Shown: in pieces, positions 16,800-26,175 of the stretch
Layout of the letters: every line of letters begins with the position of its first letter
How positions within the stretch are numbered: the first letter of the stretch is position 1
Assembly (NCBI RefSeq): GCF_011045165.1
Contig: NZ_JAAKZI010000030.1
Span: 1-57,487 of the forward strand
Source: Arthrobacter silviterrae
Lineage (GTDB): Bacteria; Actinomycetota; Actinomycetes; Actinomycetales; Micrococcaceae
Direction of reading: 5' to 3'
DNA length: 57,487 bases
Notes under the pieces: generated by a model
Told to the model about the DNA's origin: nothing
Databases searched by the model: none
The model's input: the letters and a program-made list of their open reading frames with translations, nothing else
Program-made: the position numbers and the translations under genes

Positions 16800-17837
16800 A
16801 TGAGCACCATCTTGCAGGGCGGGCCCCACGCCGGCCCTCGTGCGGCGTCGAACCCGGTGTTGAGCATCAAGGACTTGCGCGTCAGCTACACGACGGGCCT
16901 GGGAACGGTTAACGCCGTCGACGGCGTCAGCCTAGACATCGGAGCCGGAGAAATCTTTGGACTGGCCGGCGAGTCCGGTTGTGGAAAGTCAACCATCGCT
17001 AACGCTGTCATGCGCTTGCTCCAGGCGCCGGCCAAAATCACCGCTGGAAGTATTGATCTCAACCAGTGCAATGTGCTGACGCTCAGCGATGAAGAACTGC
17101 GTCGGACGCGTTGGCGTGATATGTCCATGGTCTTCCAAAGTGCCATGAACGCCATGAACCCCGTCATGACCATCGGCGAGCAGATCATGGATGTTTTCAC
17201 GACCCATGAAAAAATGCCCAAGAAGGAAGCCCGAGAGCGCGCAGCCCATCTACTGAGCCTGGTGGATATCAAGGCAGACCGGCTCAAGTCTTATCCGCAT
17301 CAGCTTTCCGGCGGAATGCGCCAACGTGTCGTCATTGCTATTGCGCTGGCGCTCAACCCTTCACTGCTCATCATGGATGAGCCCACCACAGCCCTGGACG
17401 TGGTGGTCCAGCGAGACATCATGGCGCAGATCAAAGAACTCCAGCAATCGTTGGGATTCTCCGTTCTGTTCATCACCCACGACATCTCCTTGATGGTCGA
17501 ACTGTCGCACCGCATGGCCGTCATGTATGCCGGCCGTTTGGTGGAGGTGGCACCGTCAAACGTTCTGCTCGATGATCCTCTGCACCCTTACACCACGGCA
17601 CTGATGAATGCTTTCCCGCCGCTGAGCGGTCCACGGACCGAACTGCTGGGGCTGCCGGACGCGCCGCCGACATCGGCCGGGCGCCCCTCAGGCTGCAGCT
17701 TTCACCCCCGGTGCCCGCTGGCGATGGACGCCTGTCGAATCCAGGATCCTGTTCTGCGTCCGGCGGCCGAAAACCATGACGCGGCCTGTCTGCTGGTTCC
17801 GGAATTTGTCGTACCCCCCGAAAGGCTCGCCCAATGA
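16800..17837 (+). CDS. ABC transporter ATPase, DppD type
   Basis: A 345-residue ATPase with Walker A GESGCGKST, signature LSGGMRQRVVIA, Walker B LLIMDEP, and the C-terminal Opp/Dpp extension with CSFHPRCPLAMDAC. In this family four cysteines in this extension can bind an Fe-S cluster; at least three are visible here. It starts 2 bp after the permease stop and overlaps the next ATPase by ATGA. It acts as one half of the ATPase heterodimer. Confidence 0.94.
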   Translation: MSTILQGGPHAGPRAASNPVLSIKDLRVSYTTGLGTVNAVDGVSLDIGAGEIFGLAGESGCGKSTIANAVMRLLQAPAKITAGSIDLNQCNVLTLSDEELRRTRWRDMSMVFQSAMNAMNPVMTIGEQIMDVFTTHEKMPKKEARERAAHLLSLVDIKADRLKSYPHQLSGGMRQRVVIAIALALNPSLLIMDEPTTALDVVVQRDIMAQIKELQQSLGFSVLFITHDISLMVELSHRMAVMYAGRLVEVAPSNVLLDDPLHPYTTALMNAFPPLSGPRTELLGLPDAPPTSAGRPSGCSFHPRCPLAMDACRIQDPVLRPAAENHDAACLLVPEFVVPPERLAQ

Positions 17838-18781
17838 GCATCCCCAGCAGATTCGAAACCGTACATGGAACAAGGGCCCAATCCTTGGTTCAAGTCCGAA
17901 ATTTGAGTAAGGACTACCACAGCGGATCATTCCCTTTCCGCACCACCGTCCCGGCGGTCAAGAACGTTTCCTTCGACATAGGCCAAGGCGAGATCATTGC
18001 CCTGGTGGGGGAATCAGGCAGTGGAAAAAGCACTATTGCCCGGATACTGGCCCGGTTAGAGCAGCCAACCAGTGGATCGCTCATATTAGATGGGGAGGAT
18101 ATTTTTGCCACCCAAAAGCGCAAGGCCTCTATGGCCTACCGGGGTAAGGTCCAAATGGTCTTCCAAGACCCCTTCGGATCCCTCAACCCCGCGCACCGGA
18201 TCGAGCATTTTTTGGTCCGTCCGCTCCTCCTCCACCAGGGTCCCGCTGGAACGAACGAGCTCCGGGCCAAAGTTCGCGAATTGATCGCCGCCGTCGGGCT
18301 CGATGAAGCCATGCTTGAGCGATATCCGCACCAGCTCTCCGGCGGACAACGTCAACGCGTGGCTATCGCACGCGCCTTGGCAGCGGAACCCGAGGTCATC
18401 CTCGCAGATGAACCGACCTCGATGCTGGACGTGTCTGTACGCATCGGCATCCTTAACCTGATGCGACGGCTCCGCGATGAGCGCGGCGTGTCCATGCTGT
18501 ACATCACCCACGACCTGGCCTCAGCTCGCTACATCGCCGATAAAACCATGGTCATGTGCGCCGGCGAGCTGGTTGAGGGCGGCGAAAGCCTGGAATTGAT
18601 GGCTAACCCTCACCACCCCTACACGCGGCTTCTGCTCTCCGCTGTTCCTGACGCGCGGGGTGCGAATCGTGCACCCGGCACGGCCGGCCCAGGCGGGCAC
18701 TACACGTCACCAGCCGGGCCCAGCCAGCGTGTCCAACTCACTGACTCCCACTGGGCCTTGGACTATCCTTCCGCCAGGTAA
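17834..18781 (+). CDS. ABC transporter ATPase, DppF type
   Basis: A 315-residue partner ATPase with Walker A GESGSGKST, signature LSGGQRQRVAIARAL, Walker B VILADEP and the H-loop ITHD. The extra N-terminal strand SLVQVRNLSKDYHSGSFPF fits the DppF/OppF branch. The C-terminal Cys extension of full-length DppF is missing, which is common in the sugar-type systems. Its start overlaps the previous stop by 4 bp. Confidence 0.93.
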   Translation: MSIPSRFETVHGTRAQSLVQVRNLSKDYHSGSFPFRTTVPAVKNVSFDIGQGEIIALVGESGSGKSTIARILARLEQPTSGSLILDGEDIFATQKRKASMAYRGKVQMVFQDPFGSLNPAHRIEHFLVRPLLLHQGPAGTNELRAKVRELIAAVGLDEAMLERYPHQLSGGQRQRVAIARALAAEPEVILADEPTSMLDVSVRIGILNLMRRLRDERGVSMLYITHDLASARYIADKTMVMCAGELVEGGESLELMANPHHPYTRLLLSAVPDARGANRAPGTAGPGGHYTSPAGPSQRVQLTDSHWALDYPSAR

Positions 18782-18879
18782 CTGAGACGTCCATCCCCGC
18801 ACACCCATTTACCTCCTTAGGCATCCACATCCGCCTGCCTGGGCACCAACGTGCACGCCGCGAATTGAGACCTCACATC

Positions 18880-20397
18880 ATGAATACGCAACATACCGCG
18901 GTCGACACCGTCCGTCCGGTACTCCACTACACCGCCCGAAATACCTGGCTCAATGATCCCAACGGCCTAATATTCCACAACGGCCTTTACCACCTCTATT
19001 ATCAAAACAACCCACACGGATCGACCTGGGGCAACATGTCATGGGGGCATGCGACCTCGGAAGATCTCTTCCTTTGGACCGAGCAGGACGTGGCCATTAG
19101 GGTCGATCCGTACGAGGAGATCTTCTCCGGCAGCATTGTTTTTGACGCACACAACACCTCGGGTTTGGGCACCACGTTACAGCCGCCGCTGGTTGCCATC
19201 TATACCAGTGCCTACACGAAAGCGTCACCTCACTCCGGCCTCCAAGCGCAGTCACTGGCGTACAGCCTTGATGGCGGATACACGTGGGAAAAATACGCCG
19301 ACAACCCGGTATTGAACCGTAGCTCGGCCAATTTCCGCGATCCCAAAGTGTTCCGCTATGACACCGGCACCGAATCGTTTTGGGTCATGGTGGCCGTGGA
19401 AGCAGTGGACCACACAGTGGTTCTCTACCGTTCGGAGGACTTGAAGGCTTGGCAGTACCTCAGCAGCTTCGGACCCGCCAACGCGACCGGAGGAATCTGG
19501 GAATGCCCCGACCTTTTCCCCCTCCCCGTGGACGGCGACCCGGAGAACTTCAAATGGGTCCTCGTCGTGAACCTGAACCCGGGCGGGCCCAACAACGGCT
19601 CAGCCGGCCAATACTTCGTCGGCGACTTCGACGGCACCACATTCACCTCCCACACCACTGTCACCGACGGCCTCCAGGATCCAACCCGCCTCAGCGAATA
19701 CCAGTGGCTGGACTGGGGCCGGGACTACTACGCGGCCGTATCATTCAACGACGTTCCCGACGGGCGCCGAATCATGGTGGGCTGGATGAACAATTGGGAC
19801 TACGCCAACGAGACACCCACTGGTCCCTGGCGCAGCCAGATGGCACTCCCACGGGAGGTGGAACTGGCCACCGTCGCTGGCCAGCCTCGACTGATCCAAC
19901 GCCCGGGAGCAGAAATGTCCACCCATTTCGAACCCACCCCATTCCACAATTCCGTTGCCCTCCCCATCGCCGAGGGCACGCACCCGCTAGAAGCGGAGGG
20001 CCCCGTGCTTCTGCTCGAGGCAGAATTCACCGCGGGAACCGCCACGGAATTCGGCCTCATCGTTCGCAAGGGTGCCGCCGAAGGCACCCGGATCGGCATC
20101 ACTCCCGCACTGGGCCAGCTCAGCATTGACCGCAATAACTCCGGCCAGGTTGATTTCCACAGCACATTCCCCTCGATAGACAGTGCACCCATTGTCGAGA
20201 CCGTGGGAAAATACACGCTCCAGGTAGTTGTTGACCACAGTTCGGTTGAAGTGTTCGCCCAAGCCGGCACGGTGTCGTTGGCGGAACTGATTTTCCCGCT
20301 GGAAGAGAGTACTGGTGTGAGTGTCTATTCCTTAGGCGGCACAGCCACCCTGGAAAAGTTGCATATATACGCCCCCAAGAACCCCAGCTGGAACTAG
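18880..20397 (+). CDS. Cytosolic GH32 beta-fructosidase
   Basis: ATG 18880 gives 505 residues with no signal peptide, so it acts in the cytosol. The GH32 five-bladed domain shows the nucleophile motif WLNDPNG (Asp26), FRDPK (Asp154, transition-state residue) and WECPD (Glu208, acid/base). A C-terminal beta-sandwich follows with VVVDHSSVEVFAQ. It probably removes terminal fructose from imported fructo-oligosaccharides or sucrose-like fructosides. It lies 98 bp after the last transporter gene, probably in the same operon. Exo-acting levanase/inulinase or sucrase cannot be separated by eye. Confidence 0.94.
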   Translation: MNTQHTAVDTVRPVLHYTARNTWLNDPNGLIFHNGLYHLYYQNNPHGSTWGNMSWGHATSEDLFLWTEQDVAIRVDPYEEIFSGSIVFDAHNTSGLGTTLQPPLVAIYTSAYTKASPHSGLQAQSLAYSLDGGYTWEKYADNPVLNRSSANFRDPKVFRYDTGTESFWVMVAVEAVDHTVVLYRSEDLKAWQYLSSFGPANATGGIWECPDLFPLPVDGDPENFKWVLVVNLNPGGPNNGSAGQYFVGDFDGTTFTSHTTVTDGLQDPTRLSEYQWLDWGRDYYAAVSFNDVPDGRRIMVGWMNNWDYANETPTGPWRSQMALPREVELATVAGQPRLIQRPGAEMSTHFEPTPFHNSVALPIAEGTHPLEAEGPVLLLEAEFTAGTATEFGLIVRKGAAEGTRIGITPALGQLSIDRNNSGQVDFHSTFPSIDSAPIVETVGKYTLQVVVDHSSVEVFAQAGTVSLAELIFPLEESTGVSVYSLGGTATLEKLHIYAPKNPSWN

Positions 20398-20840
20398 GCC
20401 AATCGTCAAATCACTCCGGCAACTCGTCCCGCAGATAGAAGGTAGGGACAGGCCTGGCACACCCCACGATCATCATCGCCGATGCCCTGATAGAACCGAT
20501 CCACGCGGACTCTAGTGACTACCACTAGGTTCGTGGTGCTGGGTTCAACCTCGCCATAGGCCTAGTATCCGGATTTGGCGTCCTGTCCATGAGCATGGCG
20601 GCCACCGGGGCAGATACCAACACTGCAAATACCGACCGGACCGCAAGGACGTGGGAATGCGCGAATCTGTTCAGGGCCGCCGCGGGAGTCGCTCAGCTGC
20701 AGGCCCTCGATCCCTGGACCGAGGGGGGGAGGCCTTCGAAAGCGATCGGCACTAGTTCCCTCGAGGCTCCCTGAGCCCGGCTGACCCCTCACACAGCCCC
20801 CTATGGGCAGCACCGCTATGAGAAAGAAAGCAGGAGTTTC
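20398..20840. other. 443-bp intergenic region in the fructan island
   Basis: No supported gene. A short open frame (about 20540-20774, plus strand) begins with a hydrophobic stretch (AIGLVSGFGVLSMSM) and may be a decayed membrane-protein remnant. The second GH32 gene probably has its own promoter here; I could not place it. Confidence 0.35.
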
Positions 20841-22436
20841 ATGAAAGAAAAACGCAGTACACAGGACACCGCCGTCTCGGGGGCGGGAGTCAGTAGACGA
20901 TTGATGGTCGCCGGCGCAGGAGTCGCGGCCATGAGCCTACTCGTGGCCCCGGCGATGGCTACCAATGCGGTGGCAGCACCTGCTGCCACCGGAGACAGGG
21001 GGCGCCGGCATCAGCGTCCGGAGTACCACTTCAGTGTGCCGGACAACTGGAAGAACGACCCGCAACGCCCCATTTTCGTCAACGGCGAATACTTGTACTA
21101 CTACCTGTACAACGCGGATTACATCGAAGGTGGCGGAGGCACATCGTGGCGCCTGGCCACCACCCATGATCATGTGGCCTTCCGCGACCGGGGCGTCGCC
21201 ATCCCGAAATTTTCGAACCCGAACGGTGACTGCTGGACCGGGAGCCTCGTAGTCGATAAACAGAACACGGCGGGCTACGGCAAAGGTGCGGTGATCGCCG
21301 TCGTCACCCAGGCCCCAAACGGCAAACAGGCGCAGTACCTCTGGTACTCCACCGACAACGGCCGCAGTTTCAAGGCAGGCAGCGAGGCACCCGTCCTCCC
21401 GAATCCCGGCGTTCAGGATTTCCGCGACCCAAAGATCATCTGGGACGCCGAACGCGGGCGCTGGCTCTTGGCAAACGCCGAAGGTAACAAGCTCGGGTTC
21501 TACGTCTCACCGGACCTCCATTCCTGGACCCGGGTGGGCGAGTTCGTGCGCACCGACTTTGGTCTCCTGGAGTGCCCCGACATTTTTCGGATGGCGGCCA
21601 ACGACGGAACTTCCCATTGGGTACTGGGCACCAGTGTCAACGGCAAGGGCCGGGGGCTGCCGGCGACCTACGCCTACTGGACCGGCGCCTTCGACGGCAG
21701 TTCCTTCACTCCCGACCATCCAGAGCCGGAATGGCTCGACTATGGTTTCGACTTCTACGGGGCAGTAACCTACCCGCATCACAAGGCATCCGGGGCCGAG
21801 GATGCCACGCTTCGCCGGGCGATCGGTTGGGCCAACTTCTGGGACTACCCCCACAACACGCCGACCCTCGCGACGGACGCCTACAACGGTGACGACATGA
21901 TCGTGCGCGACGTCCGCCTGAAACAGGGAAACGGTGGCTATTACCTCGCCTCCACCCCCACATCCGCCGTCGTGAACTACGTAAAGCACACACATTTCTT
22001 AGGCGACGTGACGGTAGCGGGAACACACGACCTCGATATCCGCGCACTCGCCTACGACCTGAGCTGCGAACTCGTGTGGGACCCCGCCTCCACCCCCGAC
22101 AACGTAGGTCTTGAACTCTGCCGCGCACCCGGCGGCGGGAGGCATGTCGCAGCCGGTGCAGTCCTGCGAAACCCCTACGCCTACGTAAACCGGAGTCCCA
22201 CGATCAACCCAACGGCCGGCGAAACTCAAACCCCGCTCGACACCTCAACAGGACGCCTCAAGTTGCGCATCCTCGTCGACCGCACCAGTGTCGAGATGTT
22301 CGTCGGAGACGGGCGCGTCGTACACTCACACCGCGTGTTCCCGCTTGAAAGCGACAATGGCATCCGCCTCTACGTCAATGAAGGAAGCGCCACGTTCCGT
22401 GACCTGACGATACGCGAACTCAAAGTGACGAAATAG
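20841..22436 (+). CDS. Tat-secreted GH32 fructanase, DPQRP type (levan fructotransferase/levanase-like)
   Basis: A 531-residue protein with a twin-arginine signal (SRRLMV at 18-23, hydrophobic core to about 46). The GH32 motifs are altered: NDPQRP instead of NDPNG (Asp73), FRDPK (Asp196), LECPD (Glu244). The DPQRP form is, to my knowledge, typical of the levan fructotransferase/levanbiose-releasing subgroup known from Arthrobacter and Streptomyces. So the product may be difructose anhydride IV or levanbiose rather than free fructose. AGGAG precedes ATG. It is the only secreted enzyme of the island and should act first. Confidence 0.9.
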   Translation: MKEKRSTQDTAVSGAGVSRRLMVAGAGVAAMSLLVAPAMATNAVAAPAATGDRGRRHQRPEYHFSVPDNWKNDPQRPIFVNGEYLYYYLYNADYIEGGGGTSWRLATTHDHVAFRDRGVAIPKFSNPNGDCWTGSLVVDKQNTAGYGKGAVIAVVTQAPNGKQAQYLWYSTDNGRSFKAGSEAPVLPNPGVQDFRDPKIIWDAERGRWLLANAEGNKLGFYVSPDLHSWTRVGEFVRTDFGLLECPDIFRMAANDGTSHWVLGTSVNGKGRGLPATYAYWTGAFDGSSFTPDHPEPEWLDYGFDFYGAVTYPHHKASGAEDATLRRAIGWANFWDYPHNTPTLATDAYNGDDMIVRDVRLKQGNGGYYLASTPTSAVVNYVKHTHFLGDVTVAGTHDLDIRALAYDLSCELVWDPASTPDNVGLELCRAPGGGRHVAAGAVLRNPYAYVNRSPTINPTAGETQTPLDTSTGRLKLRILVDRTSVEMFVGDGRVVHSHRVFPLESDNGIRLYVNEGSATFRDLTIRELKVTK

Positions 22437-22708
22437 CGCGCTCCCAGTTTCAATCGAGGAGACCGGTGACGATCAACGCTTTCGAAACGCAAGAACATCC
22501 AGGTGTGTATCGGGCCCTAGCATGTCTACCCTGGGCGTCAGGATCCACATCCAGCGCTTTAGCGAGTATGCGGCCGCCCCCACCCTGCAATCACGCGGCA
22601 TGATCAGTGCAGCCAACCTGGATGGCTGAGCCCGCGGCCCCAATCCCGGTCCGCGGCCTCACGCACCTTCGGCACCCCCGACCTTCAGCTTCCAACGAGA
22701 GACAGACC
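22437..22708. other. 272-bp spacer before the fructokinase gene
   Basis: No gene or clear hairpin was seen. The fructokinase frame is open from 22607, but the segment before 22709 is proline-rich and looks non-coding. Confidence 0.35.
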
Positions 22709-23650
22709 ATGACTTATCTCAATACGACCTGGCAGAACACCAACCGGATCCTTGACGTCATCGTGATCGGCGAAGCCCTCACCGACGTCGTCGTCACCTC
22801 TGGCGGCACGAGCGAACACCCCGGCGGATCCCCTGCAAACGTGGCCTATGGTCTTGGCCGCCTGGGCGTCAGCACCGGCCTGTTGACCGCACTCGGGGAC
22901 GACGACCGGGGCGCCGCCATTGAAACACACCTGCGCAGCACCGACGTAACGCTACTGCCAGGTGCCTACTCCCTGGACAGGACCTCATCAGCCACGGCAA
23001 CCCTGACCCAGGACGGGTCCGCAAGTTACAACTTCGATGTCGTCTGGGACCTTGAACCGGCCGCCCCGGCCTACGTTCCCAAGGTGCTCCATACGGGCTC
23101 GATCGCGACCTTTCTCGCACCGGGTGCCGGCGCTGTCAAGACATTGATGCAACACTGCCACCACGATTGCATCGTCACCTACGACCCCAACATCAGGCCC
23201 TCCCTGCTCGGTAGCCATGCCGAGGCACTCTCGATCTTTGAAGACCTCATCAACCTCACCGACGTCGTGAAGCTCAGCGACGAGGACGCCACCTGGCTCT
23301 ACCCCCGCATGAACCTCGATGACATCGCCGGACGCCTATTGCGATTGGGCGCCGGACTGGTCGTCATAACCCAAGGCGCACAAGGCGCACTGCTGGCCAC
23401 ACCCGATACTCGTCTCACCATCCCAGCAGTGCAATCCACCGTTGTGGACACCATCGGCGCCGGCGACTCCTACATGGCTGCCCTGATCATGGGCCTGCTC
23501 ACCCGCGTCACCGTCGGTTACGCTCCCAGCGTGCTGGAGCAAGTAGGCCGCACCGCTTCCATGGCCGCCGCCATTACCGTCCGGCGCCCGGGAGCCAACC
23601 CACCCACCAGCGATGAACTCCGGGCCCACCTTGAACAACCAACAGCCTGA
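22709..23650 (+). CDS. PfkB-family fructokinase
   Basis: ATG 22709, preceded by GAGAGA, gives 313 residues. It has the PfkB N-terminal signature (HPGGSPANVAYGLGRLGVSTGL) and the C-terminal signature DTIGAGDSYMAALI with catalytic Asp253. The fold and neighbours fit phosphorylation of free fructose by ATP to fructose 6-phosphate in the cytosol. This closes the pathway, because an ABC importer, unlike a PTS, delivers unphosphorylated sugar. A sugar other than fructose is possible from the sequence alone. Confidence 0.92.
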   Translation: MTYLNTTWQNTNRILDVIVIGEALTDVVVTSGGTSEHPGGSPANVAYGLGRLGVSTGLLTALGDDDRGAAIETHLRSTDVTLLPGAYSLDRTSSATATLTQDGSASYNFDVVWDLEPAAPAYVPKVLHTGSIATFLAPGAGAVKTLMQHCHHDCIVTYDPNIRPSLLGSHAEALSIFEDLINLTDVVKLSDEDATWLYPRMNLDDIAGRLLRLGAGLVVITQGAQGALLATPDTRLTIPAVQSTVVDTIGAGDSYMAALIMGLLTRVTVGYAPSVLEQVGRTASMAAAITVRRPGANPPTSDELRAHLEQPTA

Positions 23651-23940
23651 TAGGTCCTGCCTCCTACCGTGATGGCCGCCCTCCAGACGGCGACGGTCCG
23701 GGTCATCAGCAAGATCGAAGACGGCGGTCGGGATGCCGTCATATTGGCAAGTTTTTTCTGTTCCAAGTCATTGTGTCCCGGCAGTAGGGCGATCGGAGGG
23801 CCGAAAGTTCGCCGGCATGGCGCCGCGTCGAACGGACCCCAAAAGACCGCGGAATTCCGCGGTTCCACGCCTGCAGATTGAAAAACGTGACGACAAAATG
23901 GGGCCTGTTTGGAGTCCGAACGGGCCAAAAACGTTACCAA

Positions 23941-23971
23941 CTTTTCGTTCAATAACGTGAGTAAGACGTGA
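23941..23971 (+). repeat. 31-bp repeat, unit B1
   Basis: Diverged unit (starts CTTTTCGTTCAATAACGTGA) of the repeat also found at 10580, 10815 and 24175. Confidence 0.75.
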
Positions 23972-24029
23972 TTTGGCCCCTTCCGCGGTACTCGCGGAAA
24001 CAGTAAAATCGCAGGTCAGAGCCACATTT

Positions 24030-24057
24030 TGGTGCCCCGGGCCGGACTCGAACCGGC
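24030..24057 (-). repeat. tRNA 3'-end fragment (putative att site), copy B
   Basis: Identical in T arm, acceptor strand and CCA to the copy at 10669-10696. The 5' part of the tRNA is missing here as well. Confidence 0.7.
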
Positions 24058-24174
24058 GGCCAAGAGAGACCCAGGAACCTCATGCCAACAGCCTCCATTC
24101 CCCATCAAAAACCGCTAGTTTCCGGGGGAGTGCGAGACCATGCGGCCCAGTTGGCATGCCAACTATTGGCGTGG

Positions 24175-24205
24175 GTTTTCGTTCAAAAACGTGACTAAAA
24201 CGTGA
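24175..24205 (+). repeat. 31-bp repeat, unit B2
   Basis: Begins GTTTTCGTTCAAAAACGTGA and differs from unit A2 by one base (GTGACT for GTGAGT). Confidence 0.8.
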
Positions 24206-24616
24206 CGAGGCCCTGCAGCGCAGCGCCGAAGCTGCGCTTTGATGGCCGTTTGCGGGCTCGCCTGGCTGGTGGACGGCATGTCACTGGTTGTGAAGAGAGG
24301 ACCGTCGTGTTTCAACGCACTGCATTGTTCAGGCTGCAGTTTCGGTCCGGCCTGCCAGGTGGTTAGTTGCCATGGCGAAACATGCAATTTGGTGACTTTT
24401 TGTTGGGGGAGAGGAGCATGAATGTCAACAGATCAGTCGGCTATTTGCTTCCGAATTCGCCTTTCCGGCTGGCCTGAAGTGTGGTCATTTATGTGACCTA
24501 CTTTCGAATGCCGGGAACACGGTGGCGTGGCACGATATGCGATCGTTTGGATTACTGCGGGTTCAATAAGTCGACGACTGGTGAGATGCTCGGCGTGTGC
24601 TGGGCCTGGGCGCCTA

Positions 24617-24892
24617 TCAATGGCGGGCTTTCACGAAGCGCCGCAGAAGTGATGGTCGTATGAAGAGAACAGCCAGGGCGATCCCAACAAGGACCATGGG
24701 GCCGCCCAGAGCGACGGGCACCGGTAACCCGGATGCCATTCCGATGACACCGTCAGCAACTATCACCGCGGAACCGAAGGCACCCAGGCCCTGGCCGAGA
24801 AGTCGGGAACGCCGGGCGACGGCCGGTGCTACCCGGAACAGGACGAAGATTGCGGGGAACGTCACCAGGGCGACAGATATTAGGGGACCCAT
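24617..24892 (-). CDS. Small two-TM membrane protein
   Basis: A 91-residue hydrophobic protein with likely TM helices near residues 4-22 (ISVALVTFPAIFVLFRVAP), 38-55 (GAFGSAVIVADGVIGMA) and 60-78 (VALGGPMVLVGIALAVLF), plus a basic C-terminus. The ribosome site is weak. The function is unknown. The start at 24892 is the only ATG that retains the first helix. Confidence 0.55.
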   Translation of the reverse strand: MGPLISVALVTFPAIFVLFRVAPAVARRSRLLGQGLGAFGSAVIVADGVIGMASGLPVPVALGGPMVLVGIALAVLFIRPSLLRRFVKARH

Positions 24893-25305
24893 GGCTCACA
24901 TGGTCGCATGGGGGGTTGAAAGACGGCCCGGTGCGGTCAGTGCCCATGGCCCACGGACGTTGACTAGTGACGTACGCCGTGACGTTTCCCTCGGGGTGCA
25001 CGGGCACAATTCGTTGGCTGGTGTCCTGTTCGATGATCGCCTGGAGTCCCTGAAAGGAGACCTCCAATGACAAGGTCCATGGAGGAGACGCTGGCGATAC
25101 GTCCCGTTGAGCAGGCGGTCCTTGGAGGACCTCAAAGCGGCATCAGCGTCCGCTGGGCTGGCAGAGACTCAAGGGACGCGACGGTGTTGTGCGGACTCTC
25201 GCCACACTGAACGATCCATATATTGTGTTCTGTCTGCCTCTTCATAGTTTCCCCGCCCAGACTGCGTCCAGTGATCCCTTCCGGATATGGGTCAGTCTCT
25301 TTGAG

Positions 25306-25983
25306 CTAAAGCAATGGGATGAGGTCTGTCAGGCTGCGCAGGGTCTTCGGCTGGTCGGCGCCCTCCCGGTCAAGGTGTATGGCCTGAAGGCCGGCAGTTC
25401 GTGCCCCTTCGATATCCACGCGGAAGTTGTCACCGACGTAAAGTACGTGGCTGGGGGAAAGCCCCATTTTCTCGCACGGCAGGATGAATGCCGAACGTGC
25501 CGGTTTGGCGTGGCCCATTTGTTCTGAACTGCAGAATAGATCAAGGAGTGGCTCGATGCCGATCCTGTGTATTTTCTTTGCTTGCTGCTCGTGGCTGCCG
25601 TTGGTGACAACGCCGACCCTGGTACCGGAACCTCGTAGCCTCTGCAGGGTCGGCACTGCGTCGGGAAACGCAGTCCAGGCATGCTCATAACTTCGTAGGT
25701 AGACGTCGAACATGTCGTCAAGCACAGTGGCGTCGTTGGCGTTCGGAATCCCTGACAGGGGAAGGAACTGGCGGAGTCGCTCGCGGCGCTGTTGCTGAAA
25801 AGTGAGCTCACCCGATAGGAATCGGTCGTAGTTGACTTGCTCAATCTCGGTCCACGAACGTGCAAGTTCGGGTGTCAGCTCAACCCCAAAATTCCGCACG
25901 AAGGTATCCAGGCCACCGCGGGCTGATGTCAGATGGTCAAACAGGGTGTTGTCCAGATCAAAGAGAACGGCTCGAATTTCCAC
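25306..25983 (-). CDS. HAD-superfamily phosphatase, YjjG-like
   Basis: GTG 25983 gives 225 residues. The catalytic motif I is VLFDLDNTLFDH (Asp nucleophile and acid/base), motif II VVTNGS, motif III Lys in GHAKPARSAF, motif IV YVGDNFRVDIEGA. A helical C1 cap lies between motifs I and II. This layout matches the YjjG/house-cleaning nucleotidase and haloacid dehalogenase-like group; the substrate is open. The gene is single. Confidence 0.9.
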   Translation of the reverse strand: MEIRAVLFDLDNTLFDHLTSARGGLDTFVRNFGVELTPELARSWTEIEQVNYDRFLSGELTFQQQRRERLRQFLPLSGIPNANDATVLDDMFDVYLRSYEHAWTAFPDAVPTLQRLRGSGTRVGVVTNGSHEQQAKKIHRIGIEPLLDLFCSSEQMGHAKPARSAFILPCEKMGLSPSHVLYVGDNFRVDIEGARTAGLQAIHLDREGADQPKTLRSLTDLIPLL

Positions 25984-26175
25984 CTACCTAGACTAGCCGT
26001 CGTCGCACCCCACCCCAGAGAGTTATCGTGCCTCAGCATTGCCAGCCGGCCGACTCGTAGCGGGTTCCCCAAATTTCCCATGCGGGACCCCCGGGATTGG
26101 AGGGATTCCGAGGGATCTGCTCCAGCGGAGTTCGTGCGGGTGTTTGCGCCAAATCATTAGTGCCTGACCTGCCGT

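Larger units (their letters stand above)
23784..24420. repeat. ~0.63-kb direct repeat R2, copy B (right border of fructan island)
   Basis: Same orientation and order of parts as copy A: palindrome core 23846-23863, 31-bp unit B1, tRNA 3' end, unit B2. It starts 134 bp after the fructokinase stop. Divergence from copy A consists of scattered substitutions and small indels. Confidence 0.85.
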
